Source: Anaerococcus pacaensis 9403502
GTDB taxonomy: Bacteria; Bacillota; Clostridia; Tissierellales; Peptoniphilaceae
Reading direction: 5' to 3'
Length of the DNA stretch: 64,000 bases
NCBI GenBank assembly: GCA_000308255.3
Contig: HG326663.1
Span: 261,876-325,875 of the forward strand
The first letter of the stretch is position 1; every line of letters starts with the position of its first letter. The notes below the pieces were generated by a model. The model was not told the origin of the DNA. It saw only the letters and a list, made by a program, of their open reading frames with translations, and made no database searches. Position numbers and translations under genes: made by a program. Positions 42,084 to 52,830 of this stretch are shown one piece after another.

Positions 42084-45000
42084 TATCTATATCTCCTTCA
42101 AATGTTCTAGTTTTCTTCTCTTCGTTTGGTCTTCTATTATTTGCTTTATTCTTCTTATCCTTGCTAGTCACTGCAAAGTATGCTGCCACAGCTACCGCAA
42201 GTAGTACAACCACGCCAATCAGCGATTTAATACCAGTCCTTACTATCGAACCAGGATTTACTGTAGCTGGTACAGTCGATGTAGTAGTTACTGGTGTGGT
42301 AGTAGTGGTAGGTGTAGTCACAGGGGTCACTGTGGTGCCTGGGGTAGTGGTTGGTGTTACAGGTGTAGAGCTGCCTGTGAGTTTTAGTGCATTTCTTAGC
42401 TCTGTTTCTACTGTGATGAGGTCATCCATTGTAGCATCAGCTGCTTCAAGTGCCTTTATCTTCGATTCGATTTCAGCTCTCTTAGCTGCATCGGGGATTT
42501 TAGCTCCATTTTCCGCAAATTCTTCTTTGAGTGCTTTTAGTTTAGCATCAAACTCATTACCATCAAGCGCCTTCACAGCAGCTTCGATATTTGCACGAGC
42601 TTTTTCAAATTGGTCTTTGCTAGCCTTAGAATCTTTTAAGAGCTCTTTTGCTTCATCGATTGCCTTGATATAATTATCGCGTAGAGATTTTTGAGCCTTG
42701 GTAAAGGCTACTGTCTTACGAAGTGCCTCATCTCCCTTGATATATTTTTCCAATTCTTCACGAGCTGTAATACCGAGATCATCGATAATAGCCTTGATTT
42801 TTTCGTTATCAAGAGCTTTCTTAAGATCTGCAATAGCCTGCTTCACTTTAGCTTCATCTTTGCTATCAACAGCTTCCTTAGCTTGTTTTAAAGCATTATC
42901 CAGTGTATCTTTGGTATTTTCATCTAGCTTTTTGAAATCAGCATGGCCCACTACTCTATCAGCAGTTGATATAAGTGCTCTTAGCTCAGCTATTAGAGCC
43001 TCATCCACAGTAGCCACTCCATTGATTTTATCTACGATAGGCTTAAATGTCACACCTTCAAGTACTGATTGAAGTGCCTTTTGAGCATCATCAATGTCTT
43101 TATCAATACCTGACTTAATTGCCCTTTCGAGCTTATCGATAGCATCGGTAAGGACTTCTTGATTGCTTGTGCTTAGCTCTTTGAAATCATCATGGTCACG
43201 AACTTTTTTTGCTAGCTCTAGGGTTTTTTCTGCTAATGAAAGGTCAGCTTTTTCGTTTAGGACTTTTTCTGTAATCTTAATTACCTTATCTTGTAACAAC
43301 GCATTTATTACTCTAGTCTTAGCATCCGCTTGTGCATCCACATCATTATCAGTAATAGCCTTATTTAAAGCGTTTAAGGCTTGTCTTAGCACAAATACTT
43401 GGTTTGCTGGAACATCTTTGAAATCTGGGTGTTCTGTTACACGTCTCGCTAATTCTACCAGCTCTTTTACAGTTAGTTTTTGTAGACTACGTGTATTTGC
43501 ATCAGAGTTTTCTTTTTGTTCTTCTTTAATATTTAGGATTTTTCTAAATTCTGGTTCATTGAGAGCTGCTTCTAGGTCTGAGATAGCTTCTTTGATATCC
43601 TTATCTGCTGATGCAGCAGTTATCTTTTGTGCTTTTTCGATAGCATTTTCTAGCTTAGTTCTCTTTGCTTGACCTGCATCTTTGTATGTGGTTGCATTGA
43701 TTACTTTGCCAGCTTGGTCGATGAGGTGAGCTAGCTTGTAGATAAGCAGATTGTGAGCACTTGGGTCAGTCATTACTGCCTTCGCATTTTGAATTCTATT
43801 CACATAGTATTTCATATCAGTGTCAGTTCTAGAATCTTTGCCAAGGACTTCTCTAGCATCTAATACAAGCTTTTCATAGTCAGCTGCAGCCATCTTTAGG
43901 ACTTCATCTTTGCTATTCTTAGCATCTGTATAAGCTTTTTCAGTGATATACTTAGTAGATTCACGCACTAGGCCACGAAGAGTAAGCTCAGTTTCACTCA
44001 TCTCATCCATGATAGCCATCTTCACTTCATTGATACGAGTCACATAAGTATCCACGATAGCTTTATCAGGATTGGTAGTATTATCCAAATATTTGCCAGC
44101 TTCAACGATTAGCTCGTTATAAGTAGCTACCAATTGTTTTTGATAAGCTGTACCTGTTAGCTTTTCCACAAATTTAGTTTGTTTTCTAAATTCCGGTGCT
44201 TCTTTGATAAGGTCTTCTAGTTTTGTAGAATAAGTCACATCTGATTTGATGCCTATATCCGCTAAAGCATCAGTAATCTTCTTAGCCGCATCTGTGAATT
44301 CCTTGGTAGTTACAGATGTCTTGTCATTTGCATATTTAGCCAGTAAATCCCTACCATCCACGATAGCTTGATTATACTTAGCTTGTTTGAGTGAACCAGC
44401 AGTTCTAAATGTAAGTTGATTACGGATATTGTTAGCATTCTTTACTAATGCATCAAGGGCATTCTTAGCTGCTTCTAGCTCAGTATTAGTTGGTAATGTA
44501 GTAGCAATACCAAGGTCAGTCTTAGCTTTATTAATAGCTGCGATTTGGGCTTCGATTTGCTCTTTAGTTCTAGTTGTATTTTTTAGAAGTGTCTTAGCAT
44601 CTTCAATTGCTTTGTTGTAAGCATCTGTCTTAGTCTTATCTGTTTGACCTGTGAACTTTGTATCTGCTTTTACAGTATTTTCTTCATCGATTAATGCTTG
44701 AAGTTTTCTTTCAGACACCGCTCTGTCAAGGTTATTTTTAGCAGTTTGAACATCTCCTACAGCTTTTATTATGTCTGTACCGGACTTAGTGTCTTTATTT
44801 TTATTAGCATCTTCAGCTGCAGCTATGGCTTTGTCGTAAGCTTTCTTGAGCTCATCAGATGCTAATTTATATACATCTGTTTGAACATAAGTACCTTTTT
44901 CAGTCACTAATTTATTTAAGTCTTCTAAGGTTTTATCAAATGTTTGAAGATTTGTCTTTGCCAGAATAATATCTGCTACAGCCTTTTGGATGTCGGCTTG

Positions 45001-46899
45001 ATTTGTACTATTTTTCTTAACTAAATTATCACCAGCTGTAATTGCATTATCATATGCAGTTTTTAAATCTGAACGACCATTTTTATATTCATTTTTCCCT
45101 CTAAAAGTAGGTGCTTCTTCAACATATCCTTTGAGGACATTTAAGGTCGCTGCTGCATCTGTGATATCTTTTCTAGCTTTAGTTAAATTATCTAGTGCTG
45201 TCTTAAGTTCTACAGCTGTTGACTCTTTTTTATCACGAGCCGCTACTGCTGCATTATAAGCAGTTTTGAATTCAGTTTTTAGTGCATCGGTTGATGCTTT
45301 ATATTTTGCATCATTTTCATAATCTTTGTTAGCGTTGATGCTATCATCTAAGTCTTTATAATTCTTGTTATATTCTGCAATCTTAGCCTTAGCATTAGTT
45401 AAGTCTGTGTTTGCCGCTTTTAAATCTTCAAGTTTCTTTGAAGTTTTTGCATTATTAGCTTTAGTTACTGCATTGTCATAAGCTGTTTTTAAAGTTGGAT
45501 TCTTGTAAGCTGGGCTTGCTTCTACTGTTGCCTTGTCTTTTAGAAGTTCATCAATTTTGTTGATTTCAGTTTGGGCATCAGTTGTATTATTATCAATCGT
45601 GACTACATCTACTGGCTTTAGAGCAATTTTAGCGATTTGAATTTGTTTAATTGCTTCCTCATAGTCAAATCCACCATTTGGGAATTGTTCTCTAAGTGTC
45701 CTAGCCCTTGATATGGCATTATTATAGGTTGCTTTAGAAATACTGCTACCTTTCTTAAATGAGTCAGTATTTACAAAGGATCCAGACTCTGTAATTAGTT
45801 CCTCTAATTTACTTACCAATTCTGCTGAACTGTTATATGAACTGTTAATTTTACGATTTACATTTTTATAATATTGGTTTAATTCTATTACATAGTTTAT
45901 TAACGCCTCACGTGTTGAGTTGTTATTATCATAAATTAATGTTGCATTTTCAACAGCCTTAGCATAGCTATCTTTTAGAGTTTGGTCATTTAAATTCTTG
46001 TAGGCTTGGCTATTAATTAATTCATTCGCTTTAATTATTTCATTATAAAGTTCATTTCTTTTTAAAGAGTACCTTTCATCATTACCCCATCCACCTAAAA
46101 CAGCAAAATCATTATTATTAAGTCCCAGTTTTTCTACATCTAATTTATTATCTACAATAATTTTTTCTAAATCATTGGATAGCTTTTTAGTTATATCACT
46201 CAGTTCGACTTTGGTTTTGTCTGCATCATTTACAGCATCATAAGGTGTTGATAACACGTTTCTAACTTTTTGCTTTTCAGATTCTTGTAGAGTTTCTTGA
46301 GCTAAAAGTTTTTCCGCCATTTTAATTGTAAGTCTAAGAGCCTCACGTTCATCTGCGCTTTCTATCGCATTTGCTCCAAAATTTTTAATAGCACTGTTTA
46401 TATTTTCAATTAAACTATCGATATTGTTTAACTTATTGTTTTGAATTGCAGTATTTGCAGCAGTAATAGCATTATCGTATGTGGTTTTTTCTTTATTAGA
46501 AGCCGCATTATATCGTTCAGAACTCTTAACATTTTTTGCATTTTCAACCAAATTTTTCAAAGTGGTTTCTTTAGAAGAATTAGTTGTGCGTGCTTCTGCG
46601 CCTAATCCTGCTATAGCTTTTGGTAGTTCATCATAAATCCTTTTTAATTCGTCTTGGCTGGTCTGCTCATTTGCATTAGTAGCATCTTCTTTAGCCTTCG
46701 TATATCTTGTTTTTTCTGCATCAGTAGCAGTACTCAATCCTTCTGGATCGCTAGCTGGTATTAGATCTTTGACTTGTTTTAACGTCACGTTAGTTTGAGC
46801 CGCATAAGCCACTGGCGCATAGACTGCGCTGGTTTGGACTACTGATCCTATTGATAGGGCCAGGGCCATGGCTCCCATGCATAGTTTTTTCTTCTTCAT
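42070..46899 (-). CDS. Giant FIVAR-repeat surface protein, membrane-anchored
   Basis: A 1609-residue exported protein. A signal peptide (about residues 1-34) is followed by roughly sixteen three-helix repeats. The first dozen are FIVAR-like, with patterns such as DLKTAYDNAITAGDNL and ELKKAYDKAIAAAEDA. The later ones carry a HPDFK/HDDFK/HADFK motif (LARRVTEHPDFKDVP). A Thr/Pro-rich stretch near residues 1505-1545 probably spans the wall. A hydrophobic segment (LIGVVVLLAVAVAAYFAV) and a basic tail KDKKNKANNRR follow. There is no classical LPxTG; the nearest match is VRTG before the hydrophobic segment. It lacks the PxTV module but heads the cluster that encodes it. The architecture is adhesin-like, similar in principle to staphylococcal Ebh. 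Confidence 0.85.
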   Translation of the reverse strand: MKKKKLCMGAMALALSIGSVVQTSAVYAPVAYAAQTNVTLKQVKDLIPASDPEGLSTATDAEKTRYTKAKEDATNANEQTSQDELKRIYDELPKAIAGLGAEARTTNSSKETTLKNLVENAKNVKSSERYNAASNKEKTTYDNAITAANTAIQNNKLNNIDSLIENINSAIKNFGANAIESADEREALRLTIKMAEKLLAQETLQESEKQKVRNVLSTPYDAVNDADKTKVELSDITKKLSNDLEKIIVDNKLDVEKLGLNNNDFAVLGGWGNDERYSLKRNELYNEIIKANELINSQAYKNLNDQTLKDSYAKAVENATLIYDNNNSTREALINYVIELNQYYKNVNRKINSSYNSSAELVSKLEELITESGSFVNTDSFKKGSSISKATYNNAISRARTLREQFPNGGFDYEEAIKQIQIAKIALKPVDVVTIDNNTTDAQTEINKIDELLKDKATVEASPAYKNPTLKTAYDNAVTKANNAKTSKKLEDLKAANTDLTNAKAKIAEYNKNYKDLDDSINANKDYENDAKYKASTDALKTEFKTAYNAAVAARDKKESTAVELKTALDNLTKARKDITDAAATLNVLKGYVEEAPTFRGKNEYKNGRSDLKTAYDNAITAGDNLVKKNSTNQADIQKAVADIILAKTNLQTFDKTLEDLNKLVTEKGTYVQTDVYKLASDELKKAYDKAIAAAEDANKNKDTKSGTDIIKAVGDVQTAKNNLDRAVSERKLQALIDEENTVKADTKFTGQTDKTKTDAYNKAIEDAKTLLKNTTRTKEQIEAQIAAINKAKTDLGIATTLPTNTELEAAKNALDALVKNANNIRNQLTFRTAGSLKQAKYNQAIVDGRDLLAKYANDKTSVTTKEFTDAAKKITDALADIGIKSDVTYSTKLEDLIKEAPEFRKQTKFVEKLTGTAYQKQLVATYNELIVEAGKYLDNTTNPDKAIVDTYVTRINEVKMAIMDEMSETELTLRGLVRESTKYITEKAYTDAKNSKDEVLKMAAADYEKLVLDAREVLGKDSRTDTDMKYYVNRIQNAKAVMTDPSAHNLLIYKLAHLIDQAGKVINATTYKDAGQAKRTKLENAIEKAQKITAASADKDIKEAISDLEAALNEPEFRKILNIKEEQKENSDANTRSLQKLTVKELVELARRVTEHPDFKDVPANQVFVLRQALNALNKAITDNDVDAQADAKTRVINALLQDKVIKITEKVLNEKADLSLAEKTLELAKKVRDHDDFKELSTSNQEVLTDAIDKLERAIKSGIDKDIDDAQKALQSVLEGVTFKPIVDKINGVATVDEALIAELRALISTADRVVGHADFKKLDENTKDTLDNALKQAKEAVDSKDEAKVKQAIADLKKALDNEKIKAIIDDLGITAREELEKYIKGDEALRKTVAFTKAQKSLRDNYIKAIDEAKELLKDSKASKDQFEKARANIEAAVKALDGNEFDAKLKALKEEFAENGAKIPDAAKRAEIESKIKALEAADATMDDLITVETELRNALKLTGSSTPVTPTTTPGTTVTPVTTPTTTTTPVTTTSTVPATVNPGSIVRTGIKSLIGVVVLLAVAVAAYFAVTSKDKKNKANNRRPNEEKKTRTFEGDIDNENN

Positions 46900-47019
46900 T
46901 TCTAGCTCCTAAATATTTTCCTATATCATAATTCTTAATAAAAATGTGTACATTTAGATACCTTAATTATACATGATTTCAAAATAAGTGTCAAAAAAGT
47001 TACAAATGGTATCATGTGC

Positions 47020-47025
47020 TATAAT
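47020..47025 (+). promoter_or_regulatory. Candidate -10 box for the GAF/Panacea operon
   Basis: TGC-TATAAT is an extended -10 at 47017-47025. Another TATAAT lies at 47062-47067. Which one is used is not clear. Confidence 0.35.
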
Positions 47026-47104
47026 AACTATATTTCAACGTTTTTTAACATAAAATAGTAGTATAATAATTATATAATTAGTAAATCCATACTCGAGGTC
47101 AAAT

Positions 47105-47959
47105 ATGATTAGTTTTATAAAATCCTGGTGGCTAGACTTTAAAAATAATAAATTAAAAACTTTTGCATCAATAGCTAGTGATTTAATTCCTATTATCATT
47201 ATGAAAGAAAGCTTATACCAGTCTATACAAAGAAATTGGACAGTATTTATTATTGTGATAGTATTGATATTATTCATAAATCAATATTTGAACACAGAAG
47301 AAAATTTACAATTTCGAAAAGAAATCTCAAATAGAGATGAGCAAATATTTAATATAACAAAAAAAAATAATATGTTAAAAACAAATTTAGATGAAATAGG
47401 TCGCTATATAGACGATATGCCCGATTTATTCCTTGCTAGTGTTAGTGAATTTTTGGGTCTTAAGAATCATGATAGGATATCATTATATTTATTTGATGAT
47501 GTGGAATTCAAAATAATAGGAAGGTACAGTCTGAATCCCAAATATAACGCTAGGGTAAGATCCTCTTATCCTAGAAATGAAGGATACATATCTAAAGCAT
47601 TTTCAAATGACGATGGTAAGCCATACTATTACAGAGATAAATTACCACCTCCTAGTAGTCCTAATTACATAAAACAAGTTCAAAAAGATTGCAATATTTC
47701 AAAAGATACAATCGACAAACTTACTATGAAAAGTAGAACCTATTTCTGTAGATTAGTTTCAGATACAAATCAATCAAATATGGGTATTTTAGTAATAGAA
47801 AGTACTAATACAAATTTGCATATTTCTAAAGAAAATTTAAATGAAAAATTAGAAGAATTGATTATTCCCCATTTGATTTCAATAATAGAAATCAGCAATA
47901 AAATGATCAGAAAAACAGATATAAAGAATAAAACGAAAGGTAATACAAATGAAGAATAA
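47105..47959 (+). CDS. Membrane protein with cytoplasmic GAF-like domain
   Basis: A 284-residue protein. Near the N-terminus are one clear membrane helix (about residues 44-60, TVFIIVIVLILFINQYL) and a weaker hydrophobic stretch before it. A helical linker follows, then a GAF-like sensor domain from about residue 100 (LFLASVSEFLGL, DRISLYLFDD, IIGRYSLNP, MGILVIES). No kinase, cyclase or nuclease domain is attached. Its stop overlaps the start of a Panacea-domain gene by 11 bases, as in many two-gene immunity or toxin-antitoxin units. A toxic or sensing membrane effector held in check by its neighbour is a reasonable hypothesis. Not a named family as far as I can tell. Confidence 0.65.
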   Translation: MISFIKSWWLDFKNNKLKTFASIASDLIPIIIMKESLYQSIQRNWTVFIIVIVLILFINQYLNTEENLQFRKEISNRDEQIFNITKKNNMLKTNLDEIGRYIDDMPDLFLASVSEFLGLKNHDRISLYLFDDVEFKIIGRYSLNPKYNARVRSSYPRNEGYISKAFSNDDGKPYYYRDKLPPPSSPNYIKQVQKDCNISKDTIDKLTMKSRTYFCRLVSDTNQSNMGILVIESTNTNLHISKENLNEKLEELIIPHLISIIEISNKMIRKTDIKNKTKGNTNEE

Positions 47960-48410
47960 ACTCAGAAATGTTCTTCTTTATATTGTTAAAACATATCCTT
48001 ATCCTAATGATCTTACTAAAACGAGGATAACGAAATTAGTATATTTAGTTGATTGGGAGAACATAAAACACAATAATAAACAATTAACAGAAATAGATTG
48101 GTTCTACGATCATTATGGTCCTTATGTTTCAGATGTGCTAGATGAGGCTGATGAAGATGAGAATTTATCTATTAAACAGTCCGTATCAAACTTTGGTACT
48201 ATTAAATACTTAGTAATGCCTAAAAAGAGTAAAGATAGCTTGATAATAAAGGATTTATCTGAAGACGAATTAAGTATTATTGATAAAGTTATTAAAGATA
48301 CAATGAATCTCTCCTGGAACCAATTTATCGATTATGTGTATTCAACACCACCAATAAAAAATAGTAATCAGTATTCAAAGTTAGACTTAAAAGCTTTTAT
48401 AAATAACTAA
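47949..48410 (+). CDS. Panacea (SocA/DUF4065) domain protein
   Basis: A 153-residue protein matching the Panacea/DUF4065 fold: TRITKLVYLVDWENIKHN, then DWFYDHYGPYVSDVLDEAD and a C-terminal LDLKAF. Panacea proteins are antitoxins for many unrelated toxins, often membrane-acting ones, or proteolysis adaptors such as SocA. There is no DNA-binding domain here. The gene follows and overlaps the membrane GAF gene, so the two are translationally coupled, and the partner is the candidate toxin. An AAAGGT ribosome-binding site precedes the ATG. Confidence 0.82.
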   Translation: MKNKLRNVLLYIVKTYPYPNDLTKTRITKLVYLVDWENIKHNNKQLTEIDWFYDHYGPYVSDVLDEADEDENLSIKQSVSNFGTIKYLVMPKKSKDSLIIKDLSEDELSIIDKVIKDTMNLSWNQFIDYVYSTPPIKNSNQYSKLDLKAFINN

Positions 48411-48550
48411 TACAATACTATAACGCAAGCTATGGCCAGCTCAGAATGCAGATAAAGTATGCGAGCTCTCAGTATTCCGACAGAAAAGCCCTAGGCTTCG
48501 ATGAGGAATCTTATATTAATTAGACCCTCCCGATAAGATTATCGGATAAG

Positions 48551-48587
48551 AAAAAACCTCCCGACCTTATGGTGGGAGGTTTTTTAA
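48551..48587. terminator. Bidirectional intrinsic terminator
   Basis: AAAAAACCTCCC and GGGAGGTTTTTT form a long stem with A and T tails. It lies between the converging Panacea gene and the surface protein gene at 48696. Confidence 0.85.
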
Positions 48588-48695
48588 TTTGTAAGTGAGT
48601 ACCGCGCGTTACTTCTATCTAACTAGAGCCCTATTCGAGTGCACTCATTTGCTGACTCTAATCAAATATTATACTTTATAAGCTAATCGGTTAGA

Positions 48696-50651
48696 TTAGT
48701 TATTTTTTTTGCTTGCTGCGTAAGCAACTGAAGCTGCTGCTAGAACACCTGCAACGCCAGCTACACCAGCGATACCTGTTTTAGCGTTTGTACCAGCTGT
48801 TTTGTTTGTAGTAACTACTTTTGTAGTTTCTTTTTCAACAACTTTTACTTTATCGTCGTCTTTTTCTTCTTCTTTTTCTTCTGGTTTTGTTTCTTCAGCT
48901 GGTTTTTCTTCTGGTTTTGTTTCTTCAGCTGGTTTTTCTTCTTCAGCTGGTTTTTCTTCTTCTACAGCTGGTTCTTCTTTTAGAGAAGCTTCGTTTTCTT
49001 TAAGTGTTTCTTGGATTTCAGTTGTAGATTTGTTAAGTTTATCTGTAAGTTCTTTAGCTTTTTCGTCAGCTGATTTTTCAGCTGTTTCTTCAGCAGCGTA
49101 AGCTGTGTTTACTAGGCTGAAAGCAGCTTTTTTGCCAAGAAGTTCGTTAGCTGTTTTGATGTCAGATTCAGCTGTAGCTACTAGAGCGTCAAGTTTGTCA
49201 ACTACTTTTTCGATAGTTTTTGGTGTGTTTTCTTTTAACCATTTAACCATAGCGATTTGTTGTTGAGCGTCAGCGATAGCTTTTTCAAGGTTTCTTCTTG
49301 TTTCTTCTTTGATACCATCTTCTACAGTGATTTTTTCAGCGTAGTTTTTAACAACGATACCTTTGTCGTTAGCTTCAAGAACAACATTGTGAGATTTTGC
49401 TGCAGTTTCTAGTTTAAGAAGAGCTTCATTGTATAGTTTTAGAGCTGGATCAGCAGCTGTTCTAGCATTATTAAGCTCTGTTACTGCAACATCATATGCT
49501 CTTTCAGCTGCAAGTAACTCTTGGTAAGCTTTATCTTTTTGAGAAACTCTATTCACAATTGAGTCTTGATATAGATGCCAAGCATTTACATATCTTTCAT
49601 ATGCAGCTGAGAATTCTGGATCAACTACATAAGTATCATATTCTCTGTCTTTAGCTGCAGTTAGAAGTCCTTTAATTGTAACTAATTTTTCTTCTGCTTC
49701 TCTTGAAGCTGTTCTTGCATCACTAAGAGCTGATTTAGCTGCTGTGTCGCTAGCTAAAGCAGTTTGTACTAGTTTCTCATCAGCAACCACTCTACGTTGT
49801 GCGTTGTTTAAATCTGTTGATGCAGCTGCAACTTTATCTGTAGCTATTGAAATATCGTATGCTGTCTTAGCTTTAGTTAGTTCAGCTTTTGCGTTGTCGT
49901 AAGCTCTTTGAGCTAATTCTTGATCATTTTTGCTATTTTGAAGTTGTGTTGTATATTTTGTTAATGCATTAGCTGCAGTTACAGCTTTAGCTTCAGCATC
50001 TGTAAGAGCTTGAGCAGCATTATTAGCTTTATATTCAGCGTCATTTTTTTCTTGGTTTAGTCTTGCAACATCGCCAGTTTTAACACTTCTTAATGAGAAT
50101 GTAGCAGCATCAAGGATGTCATTTCTATCAGCTGGAGCTTTTTTAACTTTCTCAACTAGTGTATAAGTGTCAGCTTGTGTAAATGCTACTTGTCCATTTT
50201 CTAGAACTTTAAATGTGAAAGATGGGAATGTAGATCTAACTTCTTTTTCTTGTTTTTCAAGATTGTTAATATCTTGAACTGCAATTCCTGATTTAAGAGC
50301 TAATGCTTTTTTAGCTTGATTTAATTCATGAAGAAGTGTTTCATCGAACTCAGATACTTTAATAGCTTCATAAGCCTTTGCAGCTTCAATAACTTTATCT
50401 TTAGCAGCTGTGTGAGCTAGTTCAGCAGCATCTAGTCTAGCTTTAGCTTTATCTGCTTTTTCTTTAAGTTCGTTAGCTTTTTTAAGTTCTGTAGCATATT
50501 TTTCTCTGAACATTTGTTCAGCAGAAGTTTTAACAACTGTTTCTTTAACTGTAGTTTTTTCAACTTTGGCATCATCAGCAAATACTGGAGCTACTGAACC
50601 AAGTCCTAGTGCTAATGCTAATGCACCAGCAGCAACTTTATTTGTTTTCAT
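48696..50651 (-). CDS. Coiled-coil surface protein with PxTV module and NAKTG sorting signal
   Basis: A 651-residue exported protein. The signal peptide (LALALGLGSVAPVFA) is followed by about 400 residues of alanine-rich coiled coil (for example ARLDAAELAHTAAKDKVIEA). The shared module, WLKENTPKTIEKVVDKLDAL, lies internally around residues 470-510. Next come an acidic Pro/Glu/Lys repeat region (EEKPAEEEKPAEETKPEE) and a C-terminal signal: NAKTG, a hydrophobic Ala/Val/Gly stretch and KKNN. This is the layout of a sortase substrate with a variant motif. It is codon-optimised with many GCT codons, suggesting high expression. A fibrous wall-attached protein is likely. Confidence 0.83.
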   Translation of the reverse strand: MKTNKVAAGALALALGLGSVAPVFADDAKVEKTTVKETVVKTSAEQMFREKYATELKKANELKEKADKAKARLDAAELAHTAAKDKVIEAAKAYEAIKVSEFDETLLHELNQAKKALALKSGIAVQDINNLEKQEKEVRSTFPSFTFKVLENGQVAFTQADTYTLVEKVKKAPADRNDILDAATFSLRSVKTGDVARLNQEKNDAEYKANNAAQALTDAEAKAVTAANALTKYTTQLQNSKNDQELAQRAYDNAKAELTKAKTAYDISIATDKVAAASTDLNNAQRRVVADEKLVQTALASDTAAKSALSDARTASREAEEKLVTIKGLLTAAKDREYDTYVVDPEFSAAYERYVNAWHLYQDSIVNRVSQKDKAYQELLAAERAYDVAVTELNNARTAADPALKLYNEALLKLETAAKSHNVVLEANDKGIVVKNYAEKITVEDGIKEETRRNLEKAIADAQQQIAMVKWLKENTPKTIEKVVDKLDALVATAESDIKTANELLGKKAAFSLVNTAYAAEETAEKSADEKAKELTDKLNKSTTEIQETLKENEASLKEEPAVEEEKPAEEEKPAEETKPEEKPAEETKPEEKEEEKDDDKVKVVEKETTKVVTTNKTAGTNAKTGIAGVAGVAGVLAAASVAYAASKKNN

Positions 50652-50999
50652 AATTAAATATTTCTCCTATTTTAATTTTGAGTTTCGGTTGTCTTTTGAC
50701 TAAATTTCTTTAGTACTCATCTTACAATTATTATGTTACAACATCATCTACACTTTTGCAACACATTTCAATCAAATATCAATATATCTAAAAAATAAAG
50801 CTCAAAAGATACTCACATTTACTACACATAGTTTACAAATGTGTAAATTCTAATAGTTACGAACTTGTAACATTTGTGTGGGAAATGTGTAGAGTTTATA
50901 AATAAATATAAAACGTGGTTTTTAAGCCAAAAATGATGGCTATTTTCTAGATATTTTTTGATTATTTTTATGAAATATGTGGCGGGCAAGATAGACTCG

Positions 51000-52660
51000 C
51001 GTAATCATAGATATTATTTTATCATATAAGGAGGGTAATGCAACTATATTTTTGCTGAGGAGACCCTCAGCGCTCCCCTTTTCTTTTTATATAGAGGGGG
51101 TATTGGCATTCCCTGATGATTTCGGTTGTTTTAGTTGTGATTATTGCTGATATATGTTGTTTTATGATGGGGTCCTTGCGGGAAAGGGGGTAATGTTTCT
51201 CTCTTTTAAGCAATGATTATATATGTAATACTTCGCCCAGACATATATCATAGGTTAGTTTGATTCCGTACAGTGTATCGGGCAGGGGCTCTGCCAACCT
51301 GTGTCAAGGCGTAGTTCTCTCTTATAGGTAATATTATTAAGATGCTAATACCTCCGCCTCGGGGCGCAGGGCGGTAGGGGTGAAAAGCCCGTCCGGCTCA
51401 TAGAGGACAGACCTCTTATGGCCACGAAAACCCGCTACTACGTAGCTCTCCAGTGCTACCGCACTCAGTTTTCGGGATAAACACCCGAAATCAACGGGTG
51501 TTTATCTCCCCGAACCCCCGACCCATTTCACCCCCGCTGCCACTGCGTGGAGCATTGTTTAGAAGGATTCACTCCGCGAATCCTGCCTTGGCAGGGAGGC
51601 TCGGTGCAACGAGCCAATCCGAGGAGTGGACTCATTTCGTGAGTCTTTCGATTGTTAGGGTAAAAAGTGACCGACTCCCCTACTATAGCATCTATGTCAC
51701 CTGAATCCATTTTAGTAAGGATATTATCACCCCCATAACAAAAAGCTCACGCAGTGAGCTACTGCTTGGGTTTTCAAACGGGCATCGCGAAGCGATCCCT
51801 CCAAAACTGCCCCCGGCGGGGTCGTTTAAGGGGGTTGCGGAAAAGGGGGTGTAAGGGGGAAAACCGGCGGGGACAATCGAAAGTCCCCTGGGTTTTCCCC
51901 CTTGGGCGGAGTATTAAGTACATACTTACATTACATATAAGAGAGAACTACAGCTGGACTATGGTTGGCAGAGCCCCATGCCCTTCCATCACGGTATGGA
52001 ATCACAGAACAGTCTGACAAAAGATCCTTCGACTCCTTTCAGTCGCTCAGGATAAAAAGTGTGTGTGTTCGTTCAGGGATGAGTCAATGCAATAGTGGAT
52101 GGATAAAGAATGCTGGGTTGGTAGGGGTGGCTAGCCCCTGCCCTTCCATTATGGTATGGATTCACAGAATAGTACGACTAAAGATCCTTCGCTTCGCTCA
52201 GGATAAAAGAGGGGGGTACGCTCTACGACTTTTATACATGGTATTGAGATACGGATTGGTCCGACGAAAGGTCCTTCGCTAAGCTCAGGACGAGGGGTGT
52301 GTGGCCGCTCTTGGTGGTGAGGGTGTGGTCGTTAAGGCTGATTCGGTACAATAGTGTTGGATAAGAATGCTGGCTTGGTAGGGGTGGCTAGCCTCTGCCC
52401 TTCCATTATGGTTTGGAATCACAGAATAGTACGACTAAAGATCCTTCACTACTAAAACCGCTACTTCGTAGCTCTCCGCACTACCGTGCTACTTTTTAGG
52501 CGAAATTGTCGCCGCCCGCGTCCTCTAGGGCCGAAATCAACGGGTGTTTTCGTGCTCAGGATGGGGGTGTTGCTGTGCTGTCGATTTTTTATAAATCAAG
52601 GATTTTAAAGTCCCCTGGGTTTTTCCCATTGGACGGATTATTAGGTGCATACTTACATTA
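51000..52660. repeat. GC-rich non-coding island 2 (hairpin mosaic)
   Basis: It shares long blocks with islands 1 and 3. One block starts CTCCGCCTCGGGGCGCAGGG (51350) and is interrupted by inserted modules: CCCGTCCGGCTCATAGAGGA at 51389, then an ACGAAAACCCGCTACTACGT module and a CCCGAAATCAACGGGTG hairpin at 51424-51510. A second runs from ACGGGCATCGCGAAGCGATC to CCCCCTTGGGCG (51778-51910). Four or five AAGATCCTTCG...GCTCAGGA units lie between 52020 and 52450. The order is the same as in island 1, with insertions. Confidence 0.7.
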
Positions 52661-52830
52661 CATATATGTTTTTTCTAATATAAGGTTAAATAATTCAATA
52701 AATTCGTACTTATAATAATGCCAAATTATTTATTTTTATCATATGTTCATTCCTTATTTGTTTTTTCCTTTTTTCTTTTTTCAAAGAAGGCCATGTAGAT
52801 GTTTGCTACTTGTTTTAATCTACACTTAAG

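Noticed and set aside
42070..46899. GA-type albumin-binding modules as in PAB or protein G
   Set aside because: The repeats follow the FIVAR pattern (Y/TYDNAI...A) and lack the YFxxxIxxAKTVEGVxAL core of GA modules.
51453..52715. Several frames of 60-105 residues in island 2
   Set aside because: They overlap palindromic modules, have no start signals, and change reading between islands, so the shared blocks are not protein-coding.
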